Source: HK-STAS-PATE-42 sp964461505 (GTDB lineage Bacteria > Patescibacteriota > Saccharimonadia > Saccharimonadales > HK-STAS-PATE-42). From it: a DNA stretch of 41,847 nucleotides. Shown here piece by piece: positions 32,874 through 40,967 of this stretch. Each line of letters starts with the position of its first letter. Position 1 is the first letter of the stretch. The stretch spans positions 1 to 41,847 of the forward strand of contig CAYWUW010000004.1 in NCBI GenBank assembly GCA_964461505.1, written 5' to 3'. The notes under the pieces were generated by a model. The model did not search any database. It saw only the letters and a list, made by a program, of their open reading frames with translations, and was not told where the DNA came from. The position numbers were made by a program, and so were the translations under genes.

Positions 32874-35180
32874 TTGAAAGATAAAGTTAGGGTGGCTCAA
32901 AAAACTAAGAAAAGAGTTCTAAAAAAAGCAATCTCCCCAAAAGATAAAACAGGGAGTTTCAAGCCGCATCATGCTAAAGCCTACCGAAAGCGCCACTTAA
33001 GCTTAGCTGCTCTATTTGCATTCGGCTCACTGCTAGCTCTTTTTGCAATTATCTACCTTGCGCTTGGCAATTCTAATTCCGCCAGTTCTGCCAGAAATAT
33101 TCTTGGCCAAGCTTTTTCAAAAACCACACCGCAAAGTTCTAGCAGCTCTACCATAACTTCAACTTACGGATTTGCTCTAGAATTCGATAACCAAAAGTTT
33201 TACGCCGGAGCTCTCGACACCAAATCAAACAAACTTTATGTTGGTAGCGAGCTCCAAGCAACCAGAACCTACGATTCAATCCGTATTTCTCCAAACAATC
33301 CAGAACCAGCCTCCAGCACATCAGCGCGGTCGCTAACTCTACAATATTATTTGCAAGATCCTACCGGCGGCACACAAAATCTAGGCGCCGCAGAACAAAC
33401 TCTAGTCGCCAAAAAGAATCCTAATTTTAAGCTTAGCGCCACTAACCTTGAAACCATTGCCAATCAAAAGTTTCTGGTTAGCGATTGGCGCTTCAATTCT
33501 GAGGCAGATGGAGTTCTTGCCAATCTCGATGCAAGTTTTAGATCTTACCTAACTTTCTTCAACAATCTCCCACTTCTAATCACCGTCAATAATGGTCTTT
33601 CTGCACAAACAGAACAAACTCTAGATCAAATAGCCCGTTCTATTAAGCTTAATCTTCCACTAGAATCTGCCCAAGCCACCCCTAAGCTTAACACTCTACC
33701 TCCTACTATCGAACAAACCAGAAGCAAGCTTTCTATTTTTGATCGCCTAACTTTTACATCGCAGGCTAGTGCTGCAGAACTGGGCAATTTAAGCTCCTCC
33801 GAAAAAGTCGGTGTACTTTATTCCCCAGCCGTGGTGCGCATCTATAACTTTTTTTGTATGGATATCACCAAAGGCGGCCAAGCCTATCTTACCGATTATT
33901 GCCAGGCGAGCATGGGCAGCGGATTCTTTGTTGGCGGCGAAGGCTATCTAGCTACCAATGGCCACGTTGTGGTTGATGAACCTCTCGATTTAGTAATTTT
34001 GCATGCTATTAATGCCTACACTCAGGGCGACAGTAGTTATATGGAAGATCTCATAAGCCTTTCCGGATTCAGCGAAGCCGATTTAATCGGAGCCACCAGC
34101 AGCGAAGAAAAAAGCAACGCCTTGTTTAAGGCTCTTGCCACCATTCCAAAAAGCGTCTTCCAATCTTCTGGCGCCACTACCAATCTTCTCGCCGCCACAG
34201 GTCTAAAACAGCCAGATCTTGAAGAACTCGCCACCGCCACCAAAAATCACCAGCAATATTCCGATGGGCAAGATGGGCTCAAGCGCCTAAACTTAATTGC
34301 CTCTGATTATCGCGCAATCGATGGATATTACATCGGCGAATTCAAATCTTCTGATGTTGCTCTACTTAAGCTTGAAGGCAACAATTATCCTTCTGTTAAT
34401 ATCGGTTCTATTAAAGATCTCGCCCAAGGCGGCGACATCAACATTCTCGGTTTTCCGTCCGGAGCCAGCTCCAACGGCTTAGTCGACCCCAAAGAAAACA
34501 CTCCAACCTTAACTTACGGCAAAGTCTCCGCCATTAAAAGCGCTATCGGCAGCCCAAATCAACTTATCGAAACCGATGCCACAATTGGCCATGGCAACAG
34601 CGGCGGTCCGGTCTTCAACTCTAGCGCCGAAGTTATCGGAATCGCAACATACACTATTGATGGATCTGGTCAGGGCGATGGGGTTTTCAATTACATTCGA
34701 GATATCGCCGATCTAACCAACCTAGCCAATAATTCCTCCGTTAATCTTAATACAAAAAGCATTGTGCAAAGCGAATGGCAGGCTGGGGTAGAACTCTTCT
34801 ACCAAGCTCATTATTCTCAGGCCATCCAACATTTCAACAAAGTTCAAGATCTCTACCCAGAACATCCTAAAGCCGCCGAACTCACCAAGCTTGCCCAGGC
34901 TCGGATCCAATCCGGAGAAGATGCCAAAAATCTCCCCTGGCTACTTATCGCCCTAACCGCCACTCTTATCATCGGAACCTTCCTTTCGCTAAGCTTAATT
35001 ATTCGCCATCGCCGCAAACACAAAGCCTACTTACAAACATTGCGGCTACAAGCTCCGCCGCCCAGCCTAAACCCGCAAGCGCCAGTTCCGCCTCCAACAA
35101 TTGCTACCAATCTTCCACCAAGCCCATCGCAAGCTCCACAATTAGATTTGCCGCAAGTTCCACCCGCGCCCACAGCATAA
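32874..35180 (+). CDS. Membrane-anchored trypsin-like (HtrA-type) protease with TPR and Pro-rich tail (768 aa)
   Basis: The first codon is TTG; GTG 18 bases later is an alternative. After a basic cytoplasmic segment a helix at about 42-66 anchors the protein, followed by an extracellular domain of about 250 residues. The S1C-type protease shows the triad: His in GYLATNGHVV (about 364), Asp in SSDVALLKL (about 492) and Ser in GNSGGPVF (about 576). A TPR-like helix pair (about 640-680), a second membrane helix (about 688-710) and a Pro/Ala-rich tail follow. No PDZ domain is obvious. A long insertion lies between His and Asp. Confidence 0.88.
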   Translation: MKDKVRVAQKTKKRVLKKAISPKDKTGSFKPHHAKAYRKRHLSLAALFAFGSLLALFAIIYLALGNSNSASSARNILGQAFSKTTPQSSSSSTITSTYGFALEFDNQKFYAGALDTKSNKLYVGSELQATRTYDSIRISPNNPEPASSTSARSLTLQYYLQDPTGGTQNLGAAEQTLVAKKNPNFKLSATNLETIANQKFLVSDWRFNSEADGVLANLDASFRSYLTFFNNLPLLITVNNGLSAQTEQTLDQIARSIKLNLPLESAQATPKLNTLPPTIEQTRSKLSIFDRLTFTSQASAAELGNLSSSEKVGVLYSPAVVRIYNFFCMDITKGGQAYLTDYCQASMGSGFFVGGEGYLATNGHVVVDEPLDLVILHAINAYTQGDSSYMEDLISLSGFSEADLIGATSSEEKSNALFKALATIPKSVFQSSGATTNLLAATGLKQPDLEELATATKNHQQYSDGQDGLKRLNLIASDYRAIDGYYIGEFKSSDVALLKLEGNNYPSVNIGSIKDLAQGGDINILGFPSGASSNGLVDPKENTPTLTYGKVSAIKSAIGSPNQLIETDATIGHGNSGGPVFNSSAEVIGIATYTIDGSGQGDGVFNYIRDIADLTNLANNSSVNLNTKSIVQSEWQAGVELFYQAHYSQAIQHFNKVQDLYPEHPKAAELTKLAQARIQSGEDAKNLPWLLIALTATLIIGTFLSLSLIIRHRRKHKAYLQTLRLQAPPPSLNPQAPVPPPTIATNLPPSPSQAPQLDLPQVPPAPTA

Positions 35181-35279
35181 CAAGTTCTTGTTTTTAAGCT
35201 TAAATAAGCTATACTTCATTATAGAATCTTGTTTTTATATAAGACGTTGAGGCTCCACTAAACTTAATTTTAAAAGAAG

Positions 35280-35345
35280 CCCGCTTTCTAAACCTCTTTA
35301 GGCCCTAAAAAGTCTAACAGAAAAAAAAGAAAGCGGGATTTTTTA
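35280..35345 (+). terminator. Terminator-like hairpin upstream of the PAS gene
   Basis: CCCGCTTTCT (35280-35289) pairs perfectly with AGAAAGCGGG (35328-35337) around a 38-nt loop, followed by ATTTTTT. It ends the protease transcript or serves as attenuator for the next gene. Confidence 0.65.
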
Positions 35346-35372
35346 GTACAAAAGTAATGATTACGGCTCAAC

Positions 35373-36254
35373 ATGTATTCACAAACCCAACCTACCAACA
35401 TTACAGATCGAAGAGGCCGCTCCGCCCAAAAATCTAGCCACGAATGGCGCTGCAGCTGCGGGCGCCTTCTTTTTAAAGGAGCTTTTGTAGCCGGAATTAT
35501 CGAAATCAAATGCCCTCGCTGCAAAAGAATTGTTTATCTGCAAGAATACAACACCTTCCCCAGCGGGCGCGAAAGCTTTATGGCCGTTATCGATCTCGAC
35601 GGCAGAATCTCTACACTTAATGGCGAGGTCAATTCAGTTCTAGGTTACCAAGAGCCCGATTTAATAGGCAAGAATCTCGCAGATCTCATCCAGCCAGAAG
35701 CACGCACTTCGCTCAGTTTTTGGTTAGATAAAATTCAAGAAGTCAGCTCAACCGAAAACCCCAATGTAGTGGGCACAACAAAGCTTAAAAACCAGCAGGG
35801 CGATTTTGTGCAAGTTGCTCTGGTTGCTAAACACATTATTCTTGAAGGCCGACCAATGATCTTCCTGATTATCGAAAACGATGAAACTGCGCTGCAAAGA
35901 TATTCCGAACAGTTTGTTAATTACTCTACCAAAAACCCTCGCAATCAACGAGAAATCTGGGATTTCGTCGTACAAAAAGATGGAACTGTCATCGAATCAA
36001 GCGGCACAAGCTCTCTCGGTTACGCAAAAAACGATCTAATCAATAAATCAATTCTAACCATCTTTACCAATTCCCAGCTCAACAATATTGCTAAGCTTAA
36101 GCAAGATCTTGCCGCAGGCCAAAGCTTTAATCTCACTGCCGAACTCACCCAATTTGATGGTTCTGCTAAAACGCAAGACATCGCCTTCACGCTAGATGTT
36201 TTAGTTGAAGATCAAAAAGATCGCTACTTAATGTCTTTTAAGAATCCCAAATAA
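35373..36254 (+). CDS. Zinc-ribbon plus tandem PAS sensor protein without output domain (293 aa)
   Basis: Residues 25-55 form a small zinc ribbon (Cys 27, 29, 47, 50) with the wording WRCSCGRLLFKGAF, then EIKCPRCKRI, close to the Com family known from phage Mu (CxxCxKLL...IKCPRC). A PAS domain follows (about 68-180, GYQEPDLIGKNLADLI) and a second, weaker PAS (about 200-290, GYAKNDLINKSILTIF). No kinase, cyclase or DNA-binding domain follows, so output would be through the zinc ribbon or a partner. The combination is unfamiliar to me. Confidence 0.78.
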   Translation: MYSQTQPTNITDRRGRSAQKSSHEWRCSCGRLLFKGAFVAGIIEIKCPRCKRIVYLQEYNTFPSGRESFMAVIDLDGRISTLNGEVNSVLGYQEPDLIGKNLADLIQPEARTSLSFWLDKIQEVSSTENPNVVGTTKLKNQQGDFVQVALVAKHIILEGRPMIFLIIENDETALQRYSEQFVNYSTKNPRNQREIWDFVVQKDGTVIESSGTSSLGYAKNDLINKSILTIFTNSQLNNIAKLKQDLAAGQSFNLTAELTQFDGSAKTQDIAFTLDVLVEDQKDRYLMSFKNPK

Positions 36255-36369
36255 CAACACACATATAAAGAGTCCCGTCACCGCCAAAACCTCCAGCCCC
36301 AAAACCGGGCTTCTCTAAAGCTCGTAAAACCCTAAAACAATTAAGCTTAGCACTCTAAGGTTCAGCTTT

Positions 36370-37155
36370 CTAACACTCCTTTGGCAAAAGCCCCCAATAC
36401 ATCTCAAACATTTGGCGCATAGAACTCGCATAAGCCTTATTTCTAATCTCTACACCAACCTTCTGATCATCTCTCCAGTGGTAGATTGCTACCGTATCAT
36501 TATAAATTGCAATTTGTTGCTCTAAATCTAATAACTCTTCATCAATGTGCCTACGTTCAAAATTATTCAAAAAATTAGAATTTTCTGTAAACTTAATCGG
36601 CTTTTTGCCGCGGTTGTTAATCTCTCTAATCTTGTAATCAACGTCTAAAGTTCTTTGCCTGTGTGCTTCTGCCCATCTTCTAGAACCAACCAGATCCTCT
36701 AAAGTCCCACTCCCAAAAACCAGAATTTCGCCCTTAGTCTTTAGTTCATTCCAAAGCATTTGCTTCATGCCCGCCACGCCTTCATAGGTGCTAACGCTAA
36801 ACTTAAGTTCATTCTCAGTATTTTCAAAAAGATTATTCAAGCTTGGCAAAAGCTCTTTTAAAATTGCTTTTTTAGATTTCAATTCCTCCTCTTTAGTAAC
36901 TAAGCTTACTTCCAGATTCTTTGGCTCTGAAGCCGATAAAACCTTTCCAGAATCTAGCTGTTCAGTTTTTACTAAGCTTAATTTTTCTAAATCATCGGCA
37001 ATCCGGTAAATCTTTGTTCTGTTAATTCCGGTTTTTCGGGCAAGTTCTAAGTGCGAAAGAGGCTTTTCTAAAAGAGCCAAATAAACTTTAGCCTGATCTA
37101 AGCTTAAGCCATAAGCTGCTAGATATTTCTTAAGTTCGTTTTTGTTGTTCAACAT
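36370..37155 (-). CDS. TrmB-family transcriptional regulator (261 aa)
   Basis: An N-terminal winged helix (about 15-70: LSLDQAKVYLALLEKPLSHLELARKTGINRTKIYRIADDL) is followed by a coiled coil (about 80-110) and an effector domain containing STYEGVAGMKQMLWNEL, ILVFGSGTLEDL and YHWRDDQKVGVEI. The layout matches TrmB-type regulators, best known in archaea as sugar-responsive repressors. The start codon lies inside an inverted repeat overlapping its own leaderless promoter, which suggests autoregulation. It diverges from the 37229 gene. Confidence 0.85.
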   Translation of the reverse strand: MLNNKNELKKYLAAYGLSLDQAKVYLALLEKPLSHLELARKTGINRTKIYRIADDLEKLSLVKTEQLDSGKVLSASEPKNLEVSLVTKEEELKSKKAILKELLPSLNNLFENTENELKFSVSTYEGVAGMKQMLWNELKTKGEILVFGSGTLEDLVGSRRWAEAHRQRTLDVDYKIREINNRGKKPIKFTENSNFLNNFERRHIDEELLDLEQQIAIYNDTVAIYHWRDDQKVGVEIRNKAYASSMRQMFEMYWGLLPKEC

Positions 37156-37191
37156 AGTGAACAGTTTAACATATCAAGACATAAAATGCAA
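37146..37191 (-). promoter_or_regulatory. Leaderless promoter of the TrmB-type gene with overlapping operator
   Basis: On the minus strand TTGCAT, a 17-bp spacer and TGTTAAACT (hexamer 37168-37163) precede ATG 37155 by seven bases. The inverted repeat TGTTCA-ACATAG-TGAACA (37146-37163) covers the transcription start, start codon and -10 edge, ideal for autorepression. Confidence 0.65.
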
Positions 37192-37228
37192 TAATACACA
37201 AGCACAAAAACAAATTAAGTTTAGCAAA

Positions 37229-38005
37229 ATGAATAAATTAGAAAAAGTAGTTTTAGATCAGCACGCAAGAGTAAAATCTGCTGGCGAGAATGGTCATGAA
37301 GTTCTAAATGATGCCAAGGGTGAAATTCTATCTGTCGCAACTCCAGAGCTAACCCAAGAGGTTCTAGACAGAACCTACGAGGCATCAAAAAGCCAACTCT
37401 CTGTATTAACCAGCCTTAGACGCTCTCTTTACGAGCTTTCTGATAGCGGATTGGTTGTGCCAGCTCAGGGTTACATTGGATTAATAGTCCTAGGTCCTAC
37501 AGGGCAAGCTTCCAGCATCCATGGCTTTTCGGCAGCAAGAGGTCAAATGATTCAAGAACAGCACCGAGACCCAATCCAAGAAGCTTGCGGCCCAGATTTC
37601 CTCTATCCACCAATGATGTGGGCCAAAGCGCTTTATTCTGAAGCTTATAACAATCGCAGAAGTTCTCAGAGTAAACTCCCAATCCAAGTTTGGCTAGCAG
37701 AACTTGCCGGTGAAGGTTTATTTCAGGGCTCTGCACCAGTCCACCGGCAAGATGGGCAGCTCGAAAGTCTTTTAGGCGCAACCGGTTTTATGCCCTCTAG
37801 TGGAGTCGGTGGAACTATGGCTAAGCTTAAGCGATCTCCAAAAAGAAAAGAACATCTTGAGGCTGAAAAGATAAAGCCCTTCCGGGCGTCTGGCCTAATG
37901 GATCAAGCTGCGCTTTCGTACTTAACTTCACCTACTGGTATAGATCAAACAGGAGCCGTATATCTAGCGGGTGATATTCTCAAGGCAGGCGGCAGCCTAA
38001 ACTAA
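37229..38005 (+). CDS. Unknown protein divergent from the TrmB-type regulator (258 aa)
   Basis: I use ATG 37229 (MNKLEKVV...) because the longer frame from 37142 would run through the divergent promoter. A soluble protein with LVVPAQGYIGLIVLGPTGQ in the middle, PIQVWLAELAGEGLFQGSAPVHR and then LLGATGFMPSSGVGGTMAKLKR. The last stretch faintly recalls the end of an acetyltransferase fold but no motif is convincing. As the divergent neighbour of the regulator it may be its target. The stop overlaps the start of a 23-bp sequence repeated at 39664. Confidence 0.55.
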   Translation: MNKLEKVVLDQHARVKSAGENGHEVLNDAKGEILSVATPELTQEVLDRTYEASKSQLSVLTSLRRSLYELSDSGLVVPAQGYIGLIVLGPTGQASSIHGFSAARGQMIQEQHRDPIQEACGPDFLYPPMMWAKALYSEAYNNRRSSQSKLPIQVWLAELAGEGLFQGSAPVHRQDGQLESLLGATGFMPSSGVGGTMAKLKRSPKRKEHLEAEKIKPFRASGLMDQAALSYLTSPTGIDQTGAVYLAGDILKAGGSLN

Positions 38006-38020
38006 ATCTGCTAAACTTAA
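37998..38020 (+). repeat. 23-bp direct repeat, copy 1 (promoter region)
   Basis: Identical over 23 bases to 39664-39686. It contains TGCTAAACTTAA, the extended -10 of the dehydrogenase gene. Confidence 0.8.
38009..38017 (+). promoter_or_regulatory. Extended -10 promoter, leaderless
   Basis: TGCTAAACT with the hexamer at 38012-38017; ATG 38025 follows after seven bases. Confidence 0.55.
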
Positions 38021-38024
38021 GTAT

Positions 38025-38956
38025 ATGAAAATACTAATAACAGATACGCTCTTCGTTAATGAAGATCATGAAAATAAATTGAAACAAGCTGGCTTTGAAG
38101 TTGTCAGAAACCCGAACCCTAAGCTTAATGAAGATGAGCTTATAGAAGCCCTTAAAGATATTGATGGCTATATTCTGGGGGGGTAGAACATCCTTCAGAA
38201 AAAGCTATTTCTTCCGCTCCTAAACTTAAGGCCATCGCAGTAACTGCCGCCGACTGGCAAGCATTCCTACCAGGCTGGAGAGCAGCAGTAGAAAGAAATA
38301 TAGCAATTGGCAACACTCCAGGAGCAAATACATATGCTGTTGCAGAATATTCTTTATCACAAATGCTAGCATTAGTTAGAGAGCTGCCCGCTCTTTCAAA
38401 TACGGGTGAATCTACTTTTTCTACTACTAAGAGTNNNNNNNNNNTGCAAGATTTATTAGTAGGAGTAATTGGCGCAGGAAGAATTGGCGAAACAATGATC
38501 AGCATGCTAAGGGGTTTGGGGGTTAAACAAATCTACTACTGGAACCGTACTAGAAAATTCGAAATAGAATCAAGATGGGGAGTTCAATACTTAAGTTTAG
38601 ATGAACTATGTTCAAAAGCAGATATCGTCACGAATCACACGGCAACCCCAGCTGGCCAAATTCTAGATTCCGAAAAAATTAAAAAACTGAAAAAAGGAGC
38701 AATTCTAATTTCTAATGGTGGCCATGGCGCCGTAGACTATAAAGCCCTAAGGTCTAGACTAGAAAAAGGCGAACTTAAGTTTGCAGAAGATGAAACAACC
38801 TCAGAACTTCAAGATTTTCCGGCCTCAGTTTACTACCACTCAAATTCATCTACGGCTTTCAATACCGAAAGTGCCCTAAACTTAATGAGCGAGATCTGCG
38901 TTGATTTCATAATAGATGTCGTGCGGAATAACGATAGATCAAATGCAGTAATTTAA
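38025..38956 (+). pseudogene. D-2-hydroxyacid dehydrogenase, frameshifted and gapped
   Basis: ATG 38025 follows a leaderless promoter. The first 53 codons (MKILITDTLF...DGYILGG) hit TAG at 38184 directly after a run of seven G. One extra G would restore the frame (V-E-H-P-S-E-K...), which then stays open to 38956. Ten Ns at 38435-38444 interrupt it before the NAD-binding loop VGVIGAGRIGE (GxGxxG). Downstream lie NRTRK, DIVTNHTATP and AILISNGGHGAVD, typical of the D-isomer family. Residues between the N gap and the loop seem missing relative to relatives. Either a real mutation or an assembly error in a homopolymer. Confidence 0.75.
38435..38444. other. Scaffold gap (10 N)
   Basis: Ten Ns inside the dehydrogenase. 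The frame is kept across it only by chance if the number is a placeholder. Confidence 0.95.
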
Positions 38957-38963
38957 ACTTAAC

Positions 38964-38991
38964 TTGCAAAGTATTATAATTTTGTTATAAT
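38964..38991 (+). promoter_or_regulatory. Promoter of the toxin-antitoxin pair, leaderless
   Basis: TTGCAA (38964-38969), a 16-bp spacer, TGTTATAAT (hexamer 38986-38991), ATG eight bases later. A second TATAAT lies at 38975-38980. Confidence 0.7.
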
Positions 38992-38999
38992 ATTTCAAT

Positions 39000-39224
39000 A
39001 TGAACACAAGCATTCAAAAAATTATCAAAATCGGCAGCAGCCTCGGAGTCACAATCCCCGCCAAAGAACTCAAACGAGCTGGTCTAAAACCAGGGGATGA
39101 AGTTAAGCTTAACTGGGAACCCACCCGCCAAGAAATAGCTGAAGATAAGCTTGAACTAATACAGGTTAGTCAAAAACTTATTAAACGCCACAAAAAGGCT
39201 TTAGAAAACCTTAGCCGGCGCTAA
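39000..39224 (+). CDS. AbrB/MazE-type antitoxin (74 aa)
   Basis: A swapped-hairpin AbrB domain at the N-terminus: IQKIIKIGSSLGVTIPAKEL followed by AGLKPGDEVKL, matching the K-x-G-x-S-x-x-V-x-I-P...G-x-x-x-G-D-x-V pattern. The basic C-terminal 35 residues would wrap the toxin. AbrB antitoxins bind their own promoter and neutralise the toxin. It lies 29 bases before the Doc gene, with a leaderless promoter. Pairing of an AbrB-type antitoxin with Doc is less usual than Phd-Doc. Confidence 0.85.
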   Translation: MNTSIQKIIKIGSSLGVTIPAKELKRAGLKPGDEVKLNWEPTRQEIAEDKLELIQVSQKLIKRHKKALENLSRR

Positions 39225-39253
39225 AACCCAAGATCCCTCCCCATCTCGCGCCT

Positions 39254-39634
39254 ATGAGAACTCTAGATTATGAAGATATTGGACTTATCCATTTCCAGGT
39301 TGTAGATGCTAGTGGGGGTTCGCACGGAATTCGCTCTAAATCCCGTTTAAAATCTACCGTCGCTACTCAAACTCAAGCCATCTTTGGCAAAGACATTTAC
39401 GTTGGAGCTTGGCAAAAGGCTGCCGCTCTTGCGAGGGGAATAATCTGTGACCATCCCTTTATTGATGGCAACAAAAGAACCGGCATTATGGTGGCCCTGA
39501 TCTTCCTTAGCCTAAATGCTATTGATTTAAAAGTTAGCGATAAAGAACTCGAAGATTTTGCCGTGGAGGTTGCCGTAAAAAACCTTAACGTTACACAAAT
39601 TTCCAAATGGCTACAAGCCCACGGCAAGAATTAA
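39254..39634 (+). CDS. doc: Doc/Fic-family toxin (126 aa)
   Basis: The catalytic motif HPFIDGNKRTG (67-77) is the Doc form (H-x-F-x-D-G-N-K-R) of the Fic fold. Doc phosphorylates EF-Tu and blocks translation. The N-terminal DYEDIGLIHFQVVDASGG and GIRSKSRLKSTVATQ are typical of Doc proteins. Length matches the family. It is downstream of the AbrB-type antitoxin in the same transcription unit. Confidence 0.93.
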   Translation: MRTLDYEDIGLIHFQVVDASGGSHGIRSKSRLKSTVATQTQAIFGKDIYVGAWQKAAALARGIICDHPFIDGNKRTGIMVALIFLSLNAIDLKVSDKELEDFAVEVAVKNLNVTQISKWLQAHGKN

Positions 39635-39639
39635 GTAAC

Positions 39640-39656
39640 AATAATATCCTGGTGGA
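39640..39656. repeat. 17-bp direct repeat of tRNA-Ala 3' end and flank, copy 1
   Basis: Identical over 17 bases to 40860-40876, which spans the last 7 bases of tRNA-Ala (TCCACCA on the minus strand) and 10 bases of flank. Located just after doc. Confidence 0.75.
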
Positions 39657-39663
39657 ATAGACA

Positions 39664-39686
39664 TAAACTAAATCTGCTAAACTTAA
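39664..39686 (+). repeat. 23-bp direct repeat, copy 2 (orphan promoter copy)
   Basis: Same 23 bases as 37998-38020, including TGCTAAACTTAA, but no gene follows on the plus strand; the next 70 bases run into the 3' end of the minus-strand FemAB-like gene. Confidence 0.8.
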
Positions 39687-39755
39687 CAGCTCAGCGCATT
39701 CTCCTCGGTCTAATAAAGCAGTCCTTTAATCAGTAGGTAATATGGCAGAACGCAT

Positions 39756-40757
39756 CTAGCTTGCTGTACTTTTTGTGGTTGCCCGCTGCTTTGCAGATTT
39801 CAAAAGAACTCGCGTTACCTTAGTGGCGCAGTATGCCTTGTACCATATCGGCTCAATCACCAAATCAATCAGCTCAGAATGCTCTAGCTCTAAGCCCCTA
39901 AACTTCTTCTTGAATCTAGTTAGCCCTTCCCAAGATGGCTGAGGGTGTTCTTTGCTGCTAATTCCGCCAAAGTTATAAAGTTCTAACCCCATTTTGCTAG
40001 CGTGGGTTATACCTTTCCATTGTGCCAAATAGGCCGGCATCTTATCTCGATATTTCGAGCTTGAACAAGAAAATACATAGTTTGCCGAATTACCGCTTAC
40101 TACAATTAGATTAATAACCACTACCTCTCTTCCAAACTTTGCCACCACAAGATATCCAGATCCATTTTCTAAAGATTCAAAAACTGCCCGGTAGTATTCT
40201 TTTGGATGTAGCGAGAATTCGCCTCGCTCAGCAGTCTCTTGCATCAGTCTATAGAAATCTGGCAAGTATTTGGTTAGCTTTTTATCTGCAATCTCTACCT
40301 CAATGCCGTCGCGCTCAGATTTTCTAATAGAGTACCTCGTCCCTTTGTCTAGCTCTGCTAGCATACTATCCTCATTGCTAAGCTTAAGCACCCACTCTGT
40401 TCTGGGCTGGAACTGGCTAGAATGAATAGTCTTCTTACCTGCGTATATCGTACTCAACTTAACTAAATCTTTTGGTATCTTAGGATAAAAATCTAGACGG
40501 ATGAATATAGCGCCCTCTTCTTTACCTACGTCGTAAAGGGCATCCATAATAAATTCAATCAACTCTTTAGAATATTCTTTAACAACCGGACCATATGGTG
40601 CGTAGCAGAACTTCTTACCCTTTCCTAAACTGTATGTAATTAGTTGTATTATGGCCACTTCTTCTTCGCCATCCTTCACTACAAATCTACGAACCACACG
40701 GCCCATAGGCAGCTGCCAATCACCGTATGCTCTGTTTTGGGTGAATGGAATATCCAC
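39756..40757 (-). CDS. FemAB-like aminoacyl-tRNA-dependent peptidyl transferase (about 333 aa)
   Basis: It matches the FemA/FemX fold: FTQNRAYGDWQLPMGR at the N-terminus (family wording F-x-Q-S/T-x-x-W-x...G), KFCYAPYGPV, then GIEVEIADKKL...FYRLMQETAERGEFSLHP, an acetyltransferase-like second half and YNFGGISSKEHPQPSWEGLTRFKKKFRG near the end, the conserved FKxxF-like tail. These enzymes use aminoacyl-tRNA to add residues to peptidoglycan side chains. The start is GTG at 40757. The frame stays open upstream toward the tRNA but without ATG/GTG/TTG. It lies downstream of tRNA-Ala on the same strand. Confidence 0.82.
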   Translation of the reverse strand: MDIPFTQNRAYGDWQLPMGRVVRRFVVKDGEEEVAIIQLITYSLGKGKKFCYAPYGPVVKEYSKELIEFIMDALYDVGKEEGAIFIRLDFYPKIPKDLVKLSTIYAGKKTIHSSQFQPRTEWVLKLSNEDSMLAELDKGTRYSIRKSERDGIEVEIADKKLTKYLPDFYRLMQETAERGEFSLHPKEYYRAVFESLENGSGYLVVAKFGREVVVINLIVVSGNSANYVFSCSSSKYRDKMPAYLAQWKGITHASKMGLELYNFGGISSKEHPQPSWEGLTRFKKKFRGLELEHSELIDLVIEPIWYKAYCATKVTRVLLKSAKQRATTKSTAS

Positions 40758-40859
40758 AAATATTGTCTCTGGTTTGTAATCACCCGGATCGGTGAATTCA
40801 TAAAAGCTATACTGCGCAAAGTGCCCCGTCTGGTATTTAGAATTTACTGCCTTTGAGAA

Positions 40860-40876
40860 AATAATATCCTGGTGGA
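40860..40876. repeat. 17-bp direct repeat, copy 2, at tRNA-Ala 3' end
   Basis: Overlaps the last seven bases of tRNA-Ala. Paired with 39640-39656; the 1.2 kb between them holds the FemAB-like gene. Confidence 0.75.
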
Positions 40877-40946
40877 GTATAACGGATTCGAACCGTTGAC
40901 CTCTTCACTGCCAGCGAAGCGCTCTAACCAACTGAGCTAATACCCC
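40870..40946 (-). tRNA. tRNA-Ala(GGC), CCA encoded
   Basis: Minus strand: acceptor GGGGTAT/ATACTCC, D arm GCTCAGTTGGTTAGAGC, anticodon stem CTTCG/TGAAG with loop CTGGCAG giving GGC, T arm AACGG TTCGAAT CCGTT, discriminator A, CCA encoded. Confidence 0.96.
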
Positions 40947-40967
40947 AAATTACACTTACTAAGCTTA

